A stretch of DNA of 64,000 nucleotides. Source: Cervus elaphus (Eukaryota > Chordata > Mammalia > Artiodactyla > Cervidae). A program made the translations under genes and the position numbers. The notes under the pieces are model-generated. The model saw nothing but the letters and a program-made list of their open reading frames with translations. It made no database searches and had not been told where the DNA came from. Numbering within the stretch: the first letter of the stretch is position 1; every line of letters starts with the position of its first letter. The stretch is from contig NC_057817.1 of assembly GCF_910594005.1 (NCBI RefSeq), positions 33,333,001-33,397,000 of the forward strand, given 5' to 3'. Shown in pieces: positions 53,019-64,000 of this stretch.

Positions 53019-54017
53019 ACTTACAAATGGTTTAGATTGTCTTTTTTCCATTTGACTGCATTTTCCAATTTTTCCATGGTAAGAATAAATCTTCCAGTTG
53101 TATGTGTATGTGTGTATTTAAAAAGTGAATGGGAGGAAAAGAACTGGAACATATTGTTAACTATTCTTTGGCGGAGCTTGACACTTAAATGGAAGACAAG
53201 GGCTATAGCCAGAGAGAAATGTAAAATCATGGGGAATTTCCTCCAAATTTTCCCACCTCCTTAACTCCTCCATCCTCTTTTTTTCTTTAATGATAGGAGA
53301 AGTTTGAATACTTTACAGTCAGTAGAGAAGAGGATGAAAATACAGTAATGAAAAAATAATTGCAGGAGTAAGTTTCCCAAGGAGAGTCAGATAAAGAGCA
53401 CTGCCAAAGGAATTAACTTTGAACACATTCGTTGAACAAGCATTGAATGAACAAATGCCAAGCAATAAGACAATTTTCTTTCATTCTGTTCCTTTTCAAA
53501 ATTGAAAAGGAAAAACCAGTGCCTTTCTTTTTTGATCTAAGTTACAATAATAAATATAAAGAACTGTTGAATTCATCATAAAATTGATATTGATAAGTGC
53601 TTTGTATCTTAACTATAGGATGATGTCTAAATAGTAATTGTTATAAGAAGAGCAAGGAAGAACAACAGGAAAAATTAACTTAAAACTGTTCTTTTAAATC
53701 ACAAAATTTAATTAGACTCCATTTACAAATGTGAATTTCATATAGCAAATGTGAATTAGACATGCTGGCACATATCCAGACAAGTCTGGAAGAAAAACCA
53801 CACTCGCTATGAAGGAATGGTCATTTTTAGGGAGTTGGGGCTCTGAATTTTCTAGATAATTCCCATGAGCTAGAACCTTGTTAAACTAAATACATTACTT
53901 AAAATTTTTTATTTCTTATTGAAGTATAGTTTATTTACAATGTTTAAGGTGTACAGCCAATTTATTCAGTTTCATTTATATATACATGTGTGTATGTGGG
54001 GGGGTGTGTGTGTGCGC
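53019..54017. other. Intergenic, no gene recognised
   Basis: AT-rich; nothing recognised apart from a GT-rich run near 53995-54016. Confidence 0.3.
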
Positions 54018-54222
54018 GCACTCAGGGCTGACTCTTTGAGATCTGATGGACTGTTGCCCACCAGGCTCCTCTGTCCATGGGATTCTCTAGGCAAGAATAC
54101 CGGAGAAGGTTGCCATTTCCTCCTCCAGCGGATCTTTCCAACCCAGGGACCAAACCCACATCCCCTGTGGGTTTCTCCTGCATTGGCAGGTGAATTCTTT
54201 ACCATTGTGCCACCTGGGAAAC
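54018..54222 (-). mobile_element. Bov-tA SINE (-)
   Basis: Reversed copy ending GTGCCACCTGGGAAACC. The head carries an extra CCCTGTGGG-type duplication. Confidence 0.92.
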
Positions 54223-54253
54223 CAATATATATGTATTGTTTTCCATTACTTTT

Positions 54254-54600
54254 TTTAAATGCTTATTTATTTATTTTTGGCTGTGCTGGGTCTTTGCTGC
54301 ATGGGCTTTTCTCGAGTTGTGGTGAGCGGGGGCTACTTTCTGGTTGCAGTGCACAAGCTTTCCCTGCTGTAGATTTTCTTGCTACAGAGCATAGGTTCTA
54401 GGGCACACGGGCGCCAGTATTTGCTGGCACATGGGCTCAGTAGTTGAGGCTCCTGGGCTCTAGAGCACAGGCTCAATAGTTGTGGTGCACTGGCCTGTTT
54501 CCCTGCGGCCTGTGTGATCTTCCCAGATCAGGGATTGAACCCGTGTCTCCTGCATTGGAAGGCTGATTCCTTACCACTGAGCCACCATGGAAGCCCAACA
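54254..54600 (-). mobile_element. CHR-type tRNA SINE (-) with 10-bp target duplication
   Basis: Long cetartiodactyl SINE in reverse: TTATTTTTGGCTGTGCTGGG, GTTGTGGTGAGCGGGGGCTA, ending CCACTGAGCCACCATGGAAG. Direct repeat CATTACTTTT at 54244-54253 and 54601-54610. Confidence 0.92.
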
Positions 54601-54610
54601 CATTACTTTT

Positions 54611-55082
54611 TAAACACAGGTTGAAGTTCCTTTTTTCCTTTTAAAAGTGTCATTCCATAAGCTCTTACCCTTGATTTTTTTTTTTTTTCAAAATCTCTAC
54701 TTTTATTGCCTAATTAGATTTTATTTCCATCTGGACAGCTTATTTTTTATTGGTGCGTGACGATATGATTTGCTTTTTGTTTTTCCTTCTGGACCCTGGA
54801 TGAAAAGAAAACTCAGTTCTGGGAGGGACTGTCAGATAAGGGTACAGAATATGGTGAAATGGCGCTCGGTATCCTCAAAAAAATTAGCAAAATCAATCCT
54901 AGAAGATCCCTTATTTGCCCTCTTGCTAGTTAATAAATAGACTGCTGGGGAAAGGGAGGAATAGATTCAAGGGCAAAGAAGGATCCAGATAGGATGAGGA
55001 AAGCAGGGACAGGTGTGTCTACCCCACTCACTCCTGCTCTCACTTACACCTATCCTCTAAATAAAGTAGTAGTAGACTTTAC
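54611..55082. other. Intergenic, no call
   Basis: AT-rich; nothing recognised. Confidence 0.3.
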
Positions 55083-55193
55083 TGCTGCTGCTACTGCTAA
55101 GTCACTTCAGTCGTGTCCGACTGTGTGCGACCCCATCCCTGGGATTCTCCAGGCAAGAACACTGGAGTGGGTTGCCATTTCCTTCTCCAACCC
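55083..55193 (-). mobile_element. Bov-A2-type monomer (-), internally deleted
   Basis: (GCT)n end and GTCACTTCAGTCGTGTCCGA are followed by a jump from GACCCCAT straight to CCCTGGGATTCTCCAG, so about 25 bp of the usual body are missing. Confidence 0.9.
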
Positions 55194-57216
55194 TTGATGT
55201 TTTAAAATGGTAATTCATTAGTCACAAGTTTCCAAAAATGGCTATTCATTTGCTTTGTGTATATAGGCTCTCAGGCTTTAAAAACTTAGCTAAATGTACA
55301 TTTGATAAATATTTTATAAATATTTTTATATTCCTTGTCATTTTAACGACTTGAAATTTAAATTCAATAGAAAAGAATTAGAGCTACTGAACTATAAAGA
55401 AATTCTATTTATTCATTCATACATTCATTAATTGGACAAATATTTATTGAGCTTCTATTACGTCCAAGGTGCTTGGAAACAGTTAAAAAACATGCCATCT
55501 CCCCTTATGAAGTTTGCAGACTGGTGGGGGAGATAATCTCTGAATAGGTCATTTCAGTGGGTTTCAGAAACTGTCATCTCAGGCAAGTGACTTCTAAACT
55601 GCCATGACAAAATCAAGTGGCTAAGAGTGGCTGGAGGGGTCCTCCAGCTGCAGGCTCTTGTGGAAAGCCAAAGTGGGGTGACAAAGTGGGCTGCAGGGAG
55701 ACAATATTGTTCCTCCTGTTTAGATGAACAGATCAATGATGGCCTTCTCTCAGCTCACACATTAGATGCAGCATCAATTGCAGCATCCAAGGTATCTTGA
55801 GGAAGGAGCACAGAGGGTGATACCAGTGCCCTGGTTAATTTGTCCCCGCTCAGTATATTGCAATGCATTGCATTTGTGTATGCTCGGTTTAGTGACTTTA
55901 TAAAATATATTTTCTGTTTTATCTAGTTTAACTTATCCTCTAAAAATGGACAAAGTAAATTTGAAAGATTCCTCTAAAGAAACTTCATATGAAAAATAAT
56001 GGTAATACAAACATAAGGAAATACGAAAAAGTAGAACTCATACTTTGCTCCTAGAGAGTTCTTTTTCATATTGCAAGGTAAAGCGATAACTATCAATCAA
56101 ACGTGATAAGAAGTCCATCAAAACAAATTCATTATTATCAAGTAAGGTCCATGAGTTCACTTCTATAACCATTGATGATGACCTTTACCTAAGTGTACAT
56201 TTGTAAAGTAACAACAAAATAACAGATCTTTGCAAATTAGTGGATAGGATTAAGAACTGAGTGACTTGGTTTGATAAGTATAGCCGATAGTAGCTGGCTT
56301 CCGTTGGGTCCCCATGTCTCTGTGAGGTTTCTTGTCCAGAATCAAAATTAATCAAATTTGGAACCAGATTTGTGAATTGCTGTATCACAGAGTGTTCAAC
56401 TAAGATTTTAAAAATAAAGTATACTCAATCGAATTTATCTTACTAAAATGTTAATATTGTAATAATAATTAGAAATATATTTTAGTAACACAAAAAAATA
56501 ACAAATAAGTATAAAATCCTGCTATCTAACTTTAAGCTTTGTGAATGTTTTTATGTATATGATAAATAGGACAATAATACAGATAGATGACTGACAAATA
56601 TATATAGGTACATATTATGTTGCAGAAGTAAAATCAAGGTGTCTTTAGCTTAAATTAATTTTAAAAATAAATGTTTTTAGGATGACATATGTTATCAGTG
56701 TTTTTTGATGAGAACTTTTCCAGAAGTGTTACTGGAGGCTCATGCCAGCTATGGTCATAAGGAGGAAGGAAAAGGAGCAAATGCCAGGAGTATTTAAGGG
56801 GCGGAGTTACAGGACTGGTGATTATTCCTTTGAAAATGCTCACTGGATCGTGTCCATCACCGCTCCTTACTAAAATCCTCCACATAAAGAGGATAGCATC
56901 CAAGGAAAGCTCATGTCTTCAGGGGAGCCTCCCCAGATTCCCAGCCCAGGGCATGTGCCTCTGTTACCCCAGAGAGTCATGCTGAGGCCTCTCCCTCATA
57001 GCACTTCTCTCCCTCTACAAACTTCATTCACTGGTGAGATCATTTGCAGAATGTTGGTCCTTCCAAGCTCCATGAAGGACTAGCAGAATGCCTGGCATTT
57101 ACTAAATGTTAGTGCAAAGAACGTTAGTGCAAAGAATTCAGCTGGATCTGAAAGGTGAAGGAGACACTAAGATACCCCGCTACCTCTAGCCTGAATAGTT
57201 GTGACCAGGACGGTAC
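55194..57216. other. Intergenic, no gene recognised
   Basis: AT-rich. Contains a 15-bp tandem duplication GTTAGTGCAAAGAA(C/T) at about 57109-57138. Short open frames lack recognisable domains. Confidence 0.35.
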
Positions 57217-57375
57217 AGTTTCACAAGGTGGGGTCTGTGGGGGAGAGGAGGGTTTGGGCTAGGGGCAAAAAAGGATGAGCTTAATTTTGGACATGCTGCA
57301 TCTGAATCAAAAACTTGTGGAGTATTTTATTTTAGAAGCACATACATATGTGTGTGTATAGTTAACTAGAAACAT
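57217..57375 (+). repeat. Unidentified interspersed repeat, copy 2
   Basis: Diverged homologue of 48422-48575, same strand; see that entry. Shared ends include AACTA(G/T)AAACA. Confidence 0.7.
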
Positions 57376-58369
57376 ATCAATAAACCTCTCAGTAAAATTA
57401 TCCCATTTGTGATGATGAAATAGCATTGATGTCTAAAATAAAACTGAATACATAGTCCTTCAAAATCAAGCACACTGAAAATTACTGGATATTTCCTATT
57501 TTAAGGACAATTACTTAAAATAGAAATTTATTTTAGTAAAGTGTGTTACTCTACTCAAGTAATGAATGGGGTTCTTCCCCTTTTATTGCTTGCCAGAAGG
57601 AATAGGAAAAAAAAAAAAGACAAAAAACCCCCTTCCTCCCCAAAGCTACCTTCTCAGCAGAAAAGGCAAAAACTATATTTCTGCTCAGAAAGATTTCAGC
57701 ATCATATACCCTCCCTCTAACTTCTGAGATGACTGTGCCCTTGTTCTCACCAGAACTAGCTCACTCTATGCATCTAGGGCTTGTTTCAAATTTTCACGCC
57801 TTCTGATTTTGTCATTCATTTTCCCATTTTCTTATTTCTAGCCTCACTTCCCTTGATATCTCTCACGACTTCCCTACTATTGCTTTCATTTCTCTGGCTC
57901 TTGGATGAAGATTTTTTCTCCGTTGTATTTGCTCTTGGACACCCAAACTGATAAGAAAGTAAGAATGATCATACTGGTTCAGAACTTAGGAATGGTCAGC
58001 CCTGTATTCCATTTCTCAAACTATCTCTAAGGGTTTGAGGGTTTAAAAATCTCCCTGAGTCTAGCCACCTGAATATTTAATTTGGACCTGTCATTTAAAT
58101 TTATGTTATCCTTACTTTGAATGGATGCTTTCCAACATGCTTTTTACCTTACTTGCCTGATTCCAAACCTAACCCTGTGCTCTTAGTGAACATCTCTGTG
58201 TATTATTTTTAGGATGTAGATTCCCAGAAGTGACACCAATGGGATCTAAGTTCTTCCTATTTATTGCCAAATTATTTTTCAGTAACAAATATTGTTATGT
58301 ATTAAATACTTAAGATACATTATGACTTACTTGAAATGTTTACACATATTAACAAACATATTTCATATT
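57376..58369. other. Intergenic, no gene recognised
   Basis: AT-rich; nothing recognised. Confidence 0.3.
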
Positions 58370-58530
58370 ACCATATAGGGTAGGTGTTATTGTTTATTTC
58401 AACTTTAAAGATGAGGAAATTGAGGAACAGAGAAGTTAAGCAACTCACCTATGGTCGCAGAGTTATTACGGTGGGATCAGAATTAGAATTCAGAAAATTT
58501 TGCTTCAGGGCCCACATTTTAATCACTAAA
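58370..58530 (-). mobile_element. MIR-like SINE relic (-)
   Basis: AAGATGAGGAAATTGAGGAA and GAGAAGTTAAGCAACTCACC match the reversed MIR core. Confidence 0.6.
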
Positions 58531-60487
58531 TTAAATGTGATTAAATTTAATTTTATCACAAAAAAGTTGTAGTAACTTATACTGGCACCTTTAACAAGTG
58601 TAGATAATATACTCAACTTTGGAACACTTCTACTTTTTGATTAGCACATTCGTATGTAGAGCTTAACTTCCCTTTGTCACTTTAAAATTAAGGTTTGGAG
58701 GGGACATGAAGGATTTTCCAATAAATACTTTGCCTCCTTACTCCCTTAGTGGGAGAATAGGATTAGAGGCGTTGGTCTGACAGCTGTCTCAGTATGGAAT
58801 GAGCATAATGCAATACTCATGCCTGTAAACTGGGGCTTTGAAAATTCATTGCCCTGTGCTTATTTCTGCAAAGCATGCAAGAAAGTAAGAGATACCACTT
58901 ATTGTGCACTTACCATGTGCCAAGTATTGTGGTGAAGATTCTGGAGACACAGAGTCAAACATCAGACCTACCATTACCTCATTTCGTAAGAAGCTAGGGA
59001 GATCCACGCATGTTGATCTGCATAACAATGCATAAAGGTCAGGTAAATAAACCTCTGGGACTGGTCACTGGCTCTGGTTCTTTAGCTTCAGTGAATGAGA
59101 CCATATTGCCATACAGTCACAGTATGGAACAAACCCTACTCTCTGTTCCCCTAACAGATGAAAATTAAGTGACCCTACAAAGCTAACCTGGGCCAAAATC
59201 AGGAACAATAGACATTTTTAAAGAGGACTGCGCTGCGATTTTATTTTAAATTCTGTTTAGATTCAGTAGAATTTGTTGACCTCCTGCCAGAGCCAGTTAC
59301 AAATTTCGGGAGGTAGATTGTCTATTGAGATGGTGGAAGAGATGACAGCAGACCCTGTCACAGTTCTATTGAGGGGAGGGGGTATCTGCTCCAAGGATGG
59401 CCCAGATGACTGGGGACTCTTTCAAGTTGCAAAGTTATTCTTTGCTGTGGCTGCTTTAACTAACTCCTATTGTTAAAATATTGTCATCTATGAATGAGAT
59501 CCAAAGAACATCGAAGTTGGTAAAATGGGTTAATTAGGCAAAGAAATGTGATTACATCCATCAAAAGAAAAACTAGGTAATTTTAAAGACCATTTGATGT
59601 TTTAGACCATATTACTTGGAGTAAAAGACTGATTTCAGAATAAATAACTTATTTTTTAATGAGGTAAGTTTTTTTTCATAGATGGCCATATTACTTCTGT
59701 TATAAATAGAAGATATTCAGGACACTTATTCTGCAAAAACTGTACCTACTGATCTTTCTATTTTTCATCATTGTCAAAATTCAGACTGTCCTATAACTGA
59801 TCAAAAAGAAAAAACTATACACATTCAGAAGATAGTTTTGATCCCATTTCAAAATTCATCCACAAGAAAAAAATATATATAGATCAACCTACCGATATAT
59901 TTGGACGCTTTGAGAACCCATGGGGGAAAGCACCTTTTCTTTGTAAGTACACAGCTCTCCTACTGGGCACCCAGACAGCAAGCATGTGCAACCCAGGTGA
60001 GTGCAGGGTGAAGCTGTGGTGAGCGCAGGTGTGGCTCAAGTTCAGGCTGAATCTTGTTGGGGATGTGATTAATCTTTCTTCACAAAGCTGCCCCTCCTTC
60101 CTGGAGCCTTCAAGAAAGGGCCCATGAGAGCTACTAGAAAACTCCCAGGTGACCTGAGGTGATTCAATTCTCTTTTCACACTAGAGATTCCTGCTCCAGC
60201 CTCACTTTCAGATACAGTAATGTTTCTTTTCTCAGTATCATAGGGCAGCCCACTGTATAACCCATCAATGTGTCCTGACTATGAGTATCATTTGGGGAAA
60301 TCTACTCAGTTGCAAAGGTCCACAGTAATATTAGATACAATCAACAATGCCCTTGCGGCTCACAACTCTATTACAAAGCAAACTGATTCCTGGGCTGCCT
60401 GGAAATAGGACAGTGGTCCCCATGTGAAGGCAGGGGATCCTTTATCCTCTTGGTCCTCCAAAGGGGTTGTTCCAGCATCAGGGAACA
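58531..60487. other. Intergenic, no gene recognised
   Basis: AT-rich; no recognised gene. Short open frames only. Confidence 0.3.
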
Positions 60488-60680
60488 TTTTAGAGCCAGG
60501 CATAGAAAACTGGCTTTGGAATCAGTGCTGGATGCTAAGACCTAGATATGCCAGTTAGAGCTGAGTGGACTTGGAATAAATTCATTAGACTCTGAATCAG
60601 CAGTTATAATAGACTGCACCTCCTAGGAATGATGTGAGGATTAAATGAGAGACCATCTATTAGGTGCTTATGTTGCTGCT
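60488..60680 (+). mobile_element. MIR SINE relic (+)
   Basis: CTGGCTTTGGAATCAGTGCT, AATGATGTGAGGATTAAATG and GGTGCTTATG follow the MIR order. Confidence 0.6.
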
Positions 60681-61019
60681 TGGCTCTTGAGAGGCATACA
60701 GAGAACAGCAAAGTCATCATCACAACACCCCCTGCCTCCATTTGAGACCACAGCAATTGGGTTTAAATGCTGAGCTACTGAAAGGACCTATCACAGGAAG
60801 TTTCACCTACAAGTGGTTTTGGAGGAAAAGTCACACTGAAGTGGCTGGGCACTCTTCCTGAATACCATCCCCATCCTCATTCCCTGCAGTCCTCTCCACA
60901 GCAGCTTCTTCACTTCAGCCACCAAGGGGATAGCCACACTCCATTCCTAGATTGTCAACTAAAACCCAGATGAGGGGTGAAGATCTTTCCACACTGGAAG
61001 CCCAAGAGTGTCTAGTTGC
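60681..61019. other. Intergenic, no call
   Basis: Nothing recognised. Confidence 0.3.
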
Positions 61020-61250
61020 AAATGGTTGTAGAATCATGGTTAAGTCTGAGTGTGGACTTTGAATTTGGGCCTGAACAAGAATCACTTCCCTCACGCCCCC
61101 CTTTCACCAATTATTGTCTTAGTGTGAACTTAGCCTCTTCAAACCTGTTTTCTTGTTTACACACAGGCTAATATGGTATTGAGTAGTTTAAAGGATAACA
61201 TGTAATAATATTTATATGTAAAGTGCTTAGCACAATAGTTGGCAAGGAGT
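61020..61250 (+). mobile_element. MIR SINE relic (+)
   Basis: GAATCATGGTTAAGTCTGAG, GACTTTGAATTTGGGCCTGA, and TATGTAAAGTGCTTAGCACA follow the MIR order. Confidence 0.65.
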
Positions 61251-61264
61251 GAAGCCCAGTTCGA

Positions 61265-61778
61265 CTACTGAATCTAGTTTGTAAAATGCTACTTTGACTA
61301 CTGTGGCCTGAAGTCTGAAGTCAGGGAACCTGATTTCTCCAGCTCTGCTTTTCTTTCTCAAGATCACTTTGGCTGTTCAGGGTCTTCTGCATTTCCATAC
61401 AAATTCGAAAAATTTTTGCTTTAATTCTGTGAAAAATGCCATTGGTAATTTGATAGGATTGCACTGAATCTGTAAATTGCTTTGGATAGGATAGTCATTT
61501 TCACAATATTGATTCTTCCAATCCAAGAACATGGTATATCTCTCCATCTGTTTGTGTCCTCTTTTCATCAGGATCTTATAGTTTTCTGAGTAGAGGTCTT
61601 TTGCCTCCTTAGGTAGGTTTGTTCCTAAGTATTTGATTCTTTTTGTTAAAATGGTGAATGGGATTGTTTCCTTAATTTCTCTTTCCAGTCTTTTGTTGCT
61701 AGTGTATAAGAATGCAAGAGATTTCTGTGCATTAATTTTGTATCCTGCAACTTTACCAAATTCATTGATTGGCACCAG
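61265..61778 (-). mobile_element. Bovine-type L1 ORF2 fragment (-), inverted 5' part of an L1 insertion
   Basis: Reverse-oriented L1 ORF2. The minus frame 61775-61377 reads L1 reverse-transcriptase-region protein (for example AGYKINAQKSLAFLY, KRIKYLGTNLPKEAKDLY) of about 130 residues. It is open but only a fragment. At about 61778 the orientation switches to sense L1 3' sequence. Confidence 0.85.
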
Positions 61779-62100
61779 CAGTTATTACTCAGCCATAAAA
61801 AATAATGAAATTGTGCCATTTGCAGAGATGTGGATGGACGTAGAGACTATCATACAGAGTGAAGTCAAAAAGAGAAAAGCAAATATTGTATATTAACACA
61901 CATATCTAGAAAAATGGTACAGATGAATCTGTTTGCAAAGCAGAAATACAGACACAGATGCAGAGGACAGAGGTATGGACAGCAAGGGGGAGAAGGGGAG
62001 GTGGGATCAATTGGGAGTTTGAGACTGACATATATACACTACTATGTATAAAATAGATAACTGAGAGTCTACTGGGATAGCAGGGAGGGAAAAAAAAGGT
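61779..62100 (+). mobile_element. Bovine-type L1 3' region (+), 3' part of the same insertion
   Basis: TTACTCAGCCATAAAAAATA, GCAGAGATGTGGATGGACGT, then the L1 3'UTR (GGTATGGACAGCAAGGGGGA, AGGTGGGATC) and a short A run at 62090-62098. Together with the preceding inverted piece it has the structure of an L1 with twin-priming 5' inversion. Confidence 0.75.
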
Positions 62101-62119
62101 ACAATCTGTTTATAGGACA

Positions 62120-62430
62120 TAAATTAACCTTAAAAATGCATTACAATATATGTTAAGAGCAGACAAATACTGCTTGATTCCATTTAAACAAGGTAGCTAC
62201 AACAGCTTTCAGAAAGTACATTGTGGGTGGGGTGGAAGGGGAATGGGAAGTTAACTGTTTAAGGGGAACAGAGTTTCAGTATAGGAAGTTGAAAAATTCA
62301 GAAGATGGATGATGGTGAGAGTCGCAAAACAACGTGAATGTACTTAGTGTCACTGAACTATACAGTTAAATACAGTTAAAATAGTATGTTTATGTGACTT
62401 TTACCACAATTAAAAAAAATTTTTTTTAAT
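62120..62430 (+). mobile_element. Old L1 3' end (+)
   Basis: GATGATGGTGAGAGTCGCAA, GTGAATGTACTTAGTGTCAC, and TTTTACCACAATTAAAAAAA are the sense terminal signature of old L1 families. Confidence 0.7.
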
Positions 62431-63200
62431 GCTACCTAACTGCAGCCTTAGGTGCACAGAAATAAGTTAAAACTCTCATCAAAAGATAAGCTTTCCATCA
62501 GAGGATCAGACATGCTCTCTAAACACTGGGAAATATACCAGTGATGATAATAAGGTAAATATTTCAACCAGCTGATGGAACCATGCTTGGGCTATCATCT
62601 TGCATGTTCTTATTCATAAGAATTATCCCTGCCAGGCAAAGTGCACTTTACTTACAATTAGCAATATCATTCTAAATTAGCTTCCTCTAGGAAGGGAGGG
62701 GGGAGAAAAACCAACTTTTTGGCGACATGTATAATATTATTATGATATGGGTACTACTAACTGTGGGTTTTTTTTGTTTTTTTTTTTTTTTACAAACTTG
62801 GGAACAAAACTAAGGACAAACGTTAAACAGGCGAGAGAAGCAGTGTCAGAGGCAGAATTTGATCGCAGGTCTGTTTGAGAGAGGCTCCCCAATCATCATC
62901 TTCCCCTTTCTGTTTGCACTGCCTTTCAGTTTTTCCGGTTTATTCAAGAGCTGGCCTTCTGAATAGGGTTCTCAGACAGCCATTGTTGAACTAACCAATT
63001 TCTGCCACTCGACGGAACGAGTATTCTAGTTATGAGGCGTCTGGTTTTCCTCTCGCTTCTCCAGTGGTGACTAAAAAGCCATAGCCACTCCATCAGAGGC
63101 TACTTCGTCTGCCCTTTTGAAATGCGCCTGGTAGATTAATTTTTGAAAGATGATTCACCTTCCTTTTCCTGTTTTGATGGAACATGGAGACGCAACCATT
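62431..63200. other. Intergenic transition to the right CpG-rich block
   Basis: AT-rich at left with a T run at about 62767-62791; GC content rises after 63000. No gene recognised. Confidence 0.35.
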
Positions 63201-64000
63201 CCTGTCAATAGAAGGCTCGAGTTTCCACCCCGCAAATTCGCGCGGCGCTGACTGTCTCATTGGCTGACGCGCAGGTGGGATTTCCTGTCGCCATTTTAAG
63301 GAAACACACTGCCCTGCAAGGAAGTGCCCAGTCAGTTCAGAGGGGCTGTGCCCGGAACAAAGAGAGAGCAAACGAAAGGGAAACGGGCCCAGCGGCCCCA
63401 GACCCCTCCATCCTGCGCCCTCGCTCCCCGCTGACCCCCGACTTCCAGCGCCCGGCTTCTTGACCCCCGACGCACCACGCCCGGGGCTCGATCACGTGGG
63501 GTCTCCCCCCTAGTCCATAGCGCGCCCCAGCTCAGCAAAGCTACCCAGTCCCCTCAACAGAGCCCCTCAGCATAGATCTCGGGGTAGGGGCTGGCCGGGA
63601 CTGCGGGCGCTGGATCCGGAAGAGGGGAGGTGCCTCCCACTGCGGGTGACGGACAAAGGCTCTCCAGAGGTGCCCGCGCTCCCCGCCGACCCCGACCTCC
63701 TCTGCGCGGTCCTTAGGGAGCCTCCAACGCCGCTCCCTCGCTGCTAGCGGCTCCCACGCCACCGGCAGGGCTGTGAGCCGAGCAGCCACTCCCGCGGCCA
63801 TCCTCACGCGGCGCCCTTCCCACAATGCAACTCCCCTCGCTCACGCGCCCCGGCCCGGCCCCGGCGTACCCCCAGTGCACCCCCAGCCCCCCATCGCACA
63901 GCCCTCCTCGCCTCCTTCCGTGCCCTCCAAGCCCCCTCCCCCCTCCATCTCCGAGGGCTGCCAGTCTCCGGCCACCGCTGCAGCTGGGCTCTGGGCTCGC
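63200..64000. promoter_or_regulatory. CpG-island-like block at the right edge; candidate SLC38A1 promoter
   Basis: GC-rich and CpG-dense to the end of the window. Visible motifs: inverted CCAAT box ATTGG at 63259-63263, a YY1-like GCCATTTT near 63290, an E-box CACGTG at 63493-63498, and a ZNF143-like TTCCCACAATGCA at 63817-63829. SLC38A1 lies downstream of SLC38A2 in the same orientation in human and mouse, so its first exon is the leading candidate. I do not see a diagnostic SLC38A1 coding exon. A minus-strand frame with a strong start context (63541-63825) leaves open a bidirectional promoter. Confidence 0.6.

Noticed and set aside
61377..61775. 132-residue frame as a host gene
   Set aside because: It is part of L1 ORF2 in an inverted, truncated insertion.

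Overview
The window is nuclear DNA from a ruminant, most likely a bovid. Two things show this: an intact SLC38A2 (SNAT2) gene with mammalian exon/intron structure, and many interspersed copies of ruminant-specific repeats (BovB LINE, Bov-tA and Bov-A2 SINEs, cetartiodactyl CHR-type tRNA SINEs, bovine-type L1 3' ends). I cannot tell cattle, sheep, goat or another bovid apart from sequence alone. There are no bacterial features, no rRNA and no CRISPR array.

Layout. 1-960: GC-rich, CpG-island-like block with no gene I can assign. 960-6000: gene-free flank with an inverted pair of MLT1-like LTRs and three Bov-tA-like SINEs, two of them an inverted pair. 6000-7760: the SLC38A2 CpG island. It holds the G-rich promoter, non-coding exon 1 with one short uORF, intron 1 with the amino-acid response element TTGCATCAG, and exon 2 with the start codon. 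7815-17889: fifteen coding exons on the + strand (16 exons in total). They splice to a 503-codon reading frame that closes without frameshift or internal stop, and every intron is GT-AG. The gene body carries almost no young repeats except an inverted SINE pair in the last intron. 17890-20785: a long AT-rich 3'UTR with three AATAAA signals and six Pumilio-type TGTANATA sites, four of them within 83 bases.

20.8-63.1 kb is intergenic. I see no protein-coding gene in it. It is a mosaic of ruminant SINEs, two BovB fragments (one keeps a reverse-transcriptase YADD box, the other has a small hairpin at its 5' end), bovine L1 3' ends, a probable L1 with twin-priming 5' inversion at 61.3-62.1 kb, older L1 and MIR relics, and stretches of unrecognised AT-rich sequence. 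63.2-64.0 kb is a third CpG-island-like block at the edge. In other mammals SLC38A1 lies downstream of SLC38A2 in the same orientation, so this may be its promoter region, but no SLC38A1 coding sequence is visible here.

Biologically, the window is one amino-acid transporter locus with its stress-responsive regulatory apparatus: uORF, intronic AARE, a CLEAR/E-box palindrome and the 3'UTR Pumilio cluster. I did not find a clearly new genetic system. The strongest leads are the 3'UTR Pumilio cluster, the inverted SINE pair beside the last exon, the two orphan CpG islands, and a diverged 150-bp sequence pair 8.8 kb apart.
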